Source of the DNA: Pseudonocardia autotrophica
GTDB lineage: Bacteria; Actinomycetota; Actinomycetes; Mycobacteriales; Pseudonocardiaceae
Assembly (NCBI RefSeq): GCF_000717175.1
Contig: NZ_JNYD01000030.1
Location: forward strand, 5,885-69,884
DNA: 64,000 nt
Reading direction: 5' to 3'
Position numbers and translations under genes: made by a program. Below the pieces are notes generated by a model. That model made no database searches, was not told the origin of the DNA, and saw only the letters and a program-made list of their open reading frames with translations. This document shows, piece by piece, positions 62,180-64,000 of the stretch; position 1 is the first letter of the stretch; each line of letters starts with the position of its first letter.

Positions 62180-62410
62180 CACGACGTTGAGCAGCAGCCG
62201 GCCCCCGGAGTGCCGCTGGTAGGTCGCGGCCTGCTGGGCGGCCGGCGTCGGCGAGATCGAGCCGGGCCGGAAGGCGACCTGGGTCAGGTACGGGAGCGAC
62301 GCCGGCCGCATCGCTCCGGCGGAGCCGGCGCCGACGCCGTGGCCACCACCGACGAGCTGGCGGCCGTCGCCGTTGGTGGGCAGGAACCAGTGCAGGGTGA
62401 GCGGGGGCAT
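62180..62410 (-). pseudogene. Remnant of an SsuD-like alkanesulfonate monooxygenase
   Basis: From the ATG at 62410 the frame reads LTLHWFLPTNGDGRQL, then PASLPYLTQVA, which is the SsuD-type N-terminus. It then jumps to FRPGSISPTPAAQQAATYQ and SGGRLLLNVV, which in intact enzymes lies about 45-50 residues further on. Homology stops at NVV (62180), before the conserved Thr-Gly-Gly. So an in-frame internal deletion and loss of roughly the last two-thirds have occurred. The frame stays open beyond 62180 but reads through unrelated sequence antisense to the FUSC gene. Confidence 0.7.
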
Positions 62411-62617
62411 GCGGGGTCCTCGCTTCCTCCCTTGCCCGACATCAGCACGACCGCGGCGCCGGGGCAAGCCGTCGGCGCGTGGTGAGACCGACTCCCGTGC
62501 CGCTCCCGCCGGCGGGTGATCACGGTTCCGCATCGAAACGGCGATCCGTGGTTGGGCGCTCCGTCCTCTGCCGACTCCCCGCGTGGGGGCGCGACACTGT
62601 GGAGGAAACGGAACACA
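62411..62617. other. Intergenic region before the small membrane peptide
   Basis: A stretch of 207 bases between the SsuD remnant and the 51-residue gene. It must contain the promoter of the latter and GGAGGA at 62601-62606. No other feature was recognised. Confidence 0.4.
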
Positions 62618-62773
62618 ATGATCATTCTCGGTCTGATCCTGCTGGTGCTGGGATTCCTGCTGAAGATCTCCCTGCTGTGGATCCTCGGGATCATCCTGCT
62701 GGTCGTCGGCGCGGTGCTGGCGATCCTCGGTGCCGCCGGCCGGGCCGTCGGTGGGCGTAAGCACTATTTCTAG
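62618..62773 (+). CDS. 51-residue membrane peptide (DUF6131-like)
   Basis: A tiny protein that is almost all hydrophobic: ILGLILLVLGFLLKISLLW and ILGIILLVVGAVLAILG form two helices, followed by a basic tail GRAVGGRKHYF. Peptides of this pattern are common in actinobacteria and carry the DUF6131 label; their role is unknown. The ATG at 62618 has GGAGGA 11 bases upstream. A hairpin follows the stop. Confidence 0.75.
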   Translation: MIILGLILLVLGFLLKISLLWILGIILLVVGAVLAILGAAGRAVGGRKHYF

Positions 62774-62816
62774 GAGCCCGGCTCCTTCTCTCGGACCCGG
62801 GCTTCCGAGGTCTCCT

Positions 62817-62854
62817 CGCGGCCGTGCCGACGCTCGTGTGTCGGCACGGCCGCG
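62817..62854. terminator. 15-base hairpin after the membrane peptide
   Basis: CGCGGCCGTGCCGAC at 62817-62831 is repeated as its exact complement at 62840-62854 with an 8-base loop. A weaker stem (GAGCCCGG with CCGGGCTTC) precedes it at about 62774-62805. This is one of the strongest stems in the window and fits a terminator for the gene at 62618. Confidence 0.7.
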
Positions 62855-63058
62855 GTGTGTCCGCACCCGCTCCTCCGGCGAGCGGTCTCCTGTGGAGGGT
62901 GGTTGCCGGGACATTCTCTTCGAGGCCCCGGCCCGCATCGCCGAGGTCGAACCGGCGGGAAGCCTGACACCACGTCCTAGGATCGTCGCCGTCGCCGTGG
63001 GCCGCTGTTCGCACTCGCTGCGGTGGCCGTCGGTCTGCGACCGCGAGGGGAGACTTCG

Positions 63059-63538
63059 ATGGGCTCGTTCGACGTGCCGCTCGACGAGGAACGCACCCAA
63101 CTCGAGGCGTTCATCGAGGAGTACCGCAGCGCCGTGGAGGCCACCCTCGACGGCCTCACCGAGGAGCAGGCCCGCCGCCGGCTCGTCCCGTCGGCGACGA
63201 CGTTGCTCGGGCTGCTCAAGCACGTCACGTGGATGCAGCGGGTGTGGTTCGAGGAGTGCGTCGGCGGCACGTCCCGTCGGGAGCTCGGCCTGGTGCAGAG
63301 TCCGGACGAGTCCTTCCGGCTCGCCGACCACGACACCGTCGCCTCGGTCACGGCGGCCCACCGGGAGGCCTGCGCGACCGCTCGGGCGAAGGTCGCCGAC
63401 CTGCCGCTGGACGCCGTCGTGACCGGTCACCAGGCCGGACCGCGCACGCTGCGCTGGGTGTACCTGCAGGTCCTGCGCGAGCTGGCCCACCACTGCGGAC
63501 ACGCCGACATCCTGCGCGAACAGATACTTGCCGACTGA
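63059..63538 (+). CDS. DinB/DUF664-family protein
   Basis: A 159-residue four-helix-bundle protein of the DinB/YfiT superfamily. The start helix is TQLEAFIEEYRSAVEATLDGLTEEQARRRLVPSATTLLGLLKHVTWMQRVWFEE, with the first His in LLKHVTW. The second and third are in the C-terminal ELAHHCGHADILREQI. The three His form a metal site typical of thiol-dependent S-transferases (mycothiol in actinobacteria). GAGGGGA lies before the ATG at 63059; the frame is open upstream to 63023. Confidence 0.85.
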   Translation: MGSFDVPLDEERTQLEAFIEEYRSAVEATLDGLTEEQARRRLVPSATTLLGLLKHVTWMQRVWFEECVGGTSRRELGLVQSPDESFRLADHDTVASVTAAHREACATARAKVADLPLDAVVTGHQAGPRTLRWVYLQVLRELAHHCGHADILREQILAD

Positions 63539-63902
63539 GTTCCGAACAGGTCACTGCCGATCTCATCGCCCTCTCCGACAACCCGGGACAGCGCGATCGT
63601 GGAGTTGTCGGCGAGGTGCTCGTCGTCCCGGTCAGGGTCGGCAGCCCGTAGCGCCGCTCCCGATCTCGTACTCGTGAGGTGGGCGGGGGACGGGCCGCCG
63701 CAGACGTTGCTCCGGAACAAGTCCGCCCGGACTCCGCTGGCATCGGATGGCCGTGGTCGTGCTTTCCGCAGTCTCGAGGCTGGACGGCTCGAGGCGCCGG
63801 CGAACGTCTTGCGATCGGCGCCCCGATCTGTCGGCGTGACCCGACGAGTTCACGCCGATCTGTCGGCGTGACCCGACGAGTTCACGGTCGGACAGTCAGG
63901 GG
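63539..63902. other. Intergenic region next to the insertion element
   Basis: No gene is supported here. The stretch has broken short frames on both strands and ends in a 32-base tandem duplication and then the left end of an IS3-type element. It may hold decayed coding sequence, but nothing can be identified. Confidence 0.4.
63823..63886. repeat. Perfect tandem duplication of 32 bases
   Basis: The unit CCGATCTGTCGGCGTGACCC plus 12 more bases ending in TTCACG occupies 63823-63854 and is repeated without change at 63855-63886. It lies 16 bases before the IS3-type end. Only two copies exist and there is no spacer, so it is not a CRISPR array. It may reflect a slippage event or an insertion-associated duplication. 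Confidence 0.9.
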
Positions 63903-64000
63903 TGAACCGCCCCGGGTCTGGTGGAGGCTCTGAACCCACGGAAGGGTCGGAGCTATGGCAGCGCCGAGGAAGTACCCGGACCAGATGCGGGAGCAGTCGG
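63903..64000 (+). mobile_element. Left end of an IS3-type insertion element (truncated by window)
   Basis: TGAACCGCCCCGGG starting at 63903 looks like the terminal inverted repeat of actinobacterial IS3-type elements. It is followed 40 bases later by the start of a transposase reading frame. The right end lies outside the window, so the element cannot be measured and the target duplication cannot be read. Confidence 0.55.
63955..64000 (+). CDS. IS3-type transposase OrfA, first 15 residues
   Basis: The frame starts MAAPRKYPDQMREQS and runs off the end. The opening APRKYPD followed by a basic/acidic helix is the usual start of the helix-turn-helix OrfA of IS3-family elements. GGAAGGGTCGGAG lies just before the ATG. 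Identification rests on these few residues and the upstream terminal repeat. Confidence 0.6.
   Translation, partial: MAAPRKYPDQMREQS

Noticed and set aside
63823..63886. 32-base repeat considered as a CRISPR repeat pair or IS target duplication
   Set aside because: The copies abut with no spacer, and IS3-type elements duplicate only 3-5 bases of target.

Overview
The window is high-GC DNA densely packed with genes, with GTG starts, many GTGA/TGATG stop-start overlaps and several leaderless-type promoters. Together with the gene families (GndA-type 6-phosphogluconate dehydrogenase, DUF1707, QsdR-like TetR regulator, RRHVDL leader peptide) this points to an actinobacterium, probably of the Pseudonocardia type. 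The genus is an inference. I saw no rRNA, tRNA, CRISPR array or prophage. The only mobile DNA is the left end of an IS3-type element at the right edge.

Layout. 1-9.3 kb: a mixed region with an acyl-CoA dehydrogenase, glycogen debranching enzyme, DUF1707 membrane protein, two proteins carrying the luciferase-type DUF5519 domain (one fused to a catalytically dead alpha/beta-hydrolase), an SDR with a divergent XRE-cupin regulator, an ankyrin protein and a STAS protein. 9.4-17.3 kb: an operon headed by a 22-residue RRHVDL leader peptide, with two NtaA/DszA-type flavin monooxygenases and a complete family-5 ABC importer, probably for scavenging organic sulfur. 17.5-27.4 kb: small catabolic units (FAH hydrolase, alpha/beta-hydrolase and amidohydrolase behind a GntR regulator; class III CoA-transferase and CMD-like protein behind an IclR regulator; TIM-barrel and beta-propeller genes facing a third flavin monooxygenase).

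27.5-43.4 kb is the most unusual part: one tightly overlapping 12-gene minus-strand operon of a GntR regulator, acetamidase, AtzH-amidase fusion, RutB-like cysteine hydrolase, cupin, creatininase-type amidohydrolase, NMT1-type ABC importer, flavin monooxygenase, second amidase and FAD oxidase. A second NMT1-type binding protein, a 2-oxoglutarate/Fe oxygenase and a TesB thioesterase face it. Five C-N hydrolases of different superfamilies plus three redox enzymes and a dedicated importer suggest complete breakdown of an imported nitrogenous, amide-rich compound. The substrate cannot be read from the sequence.

43.4-53.6 kb: sugar and sugar-acid catabolism. It holds a ROK regulator and xylose isomerase with an operator, then a GntR-controlled operon (mannonate dehydratase, fructuronate reductase, MFS carrier, idonate-type dehydrogenase, KDG kinase, KDPG aldolase) that ends in the Entner-Doudoroff step. 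53.7-55.5 kb: a frameshifted esterase facing a QsdR-like regulator across a perfect 26-bp inverted repeat. 55.6-62.2 kb: GH15 glucosidase, 6-phosphogluconate dehydrogenase, glucose-6-phosphate dehydrogenase and a FUSC membrane protein in one operon. 62.2-64 kb: a decayed SsuD-like monooxygenase, a 51-residue membrane peptide, a DinB-like protein, a 32-bp tandem duplication and the IS3 end.
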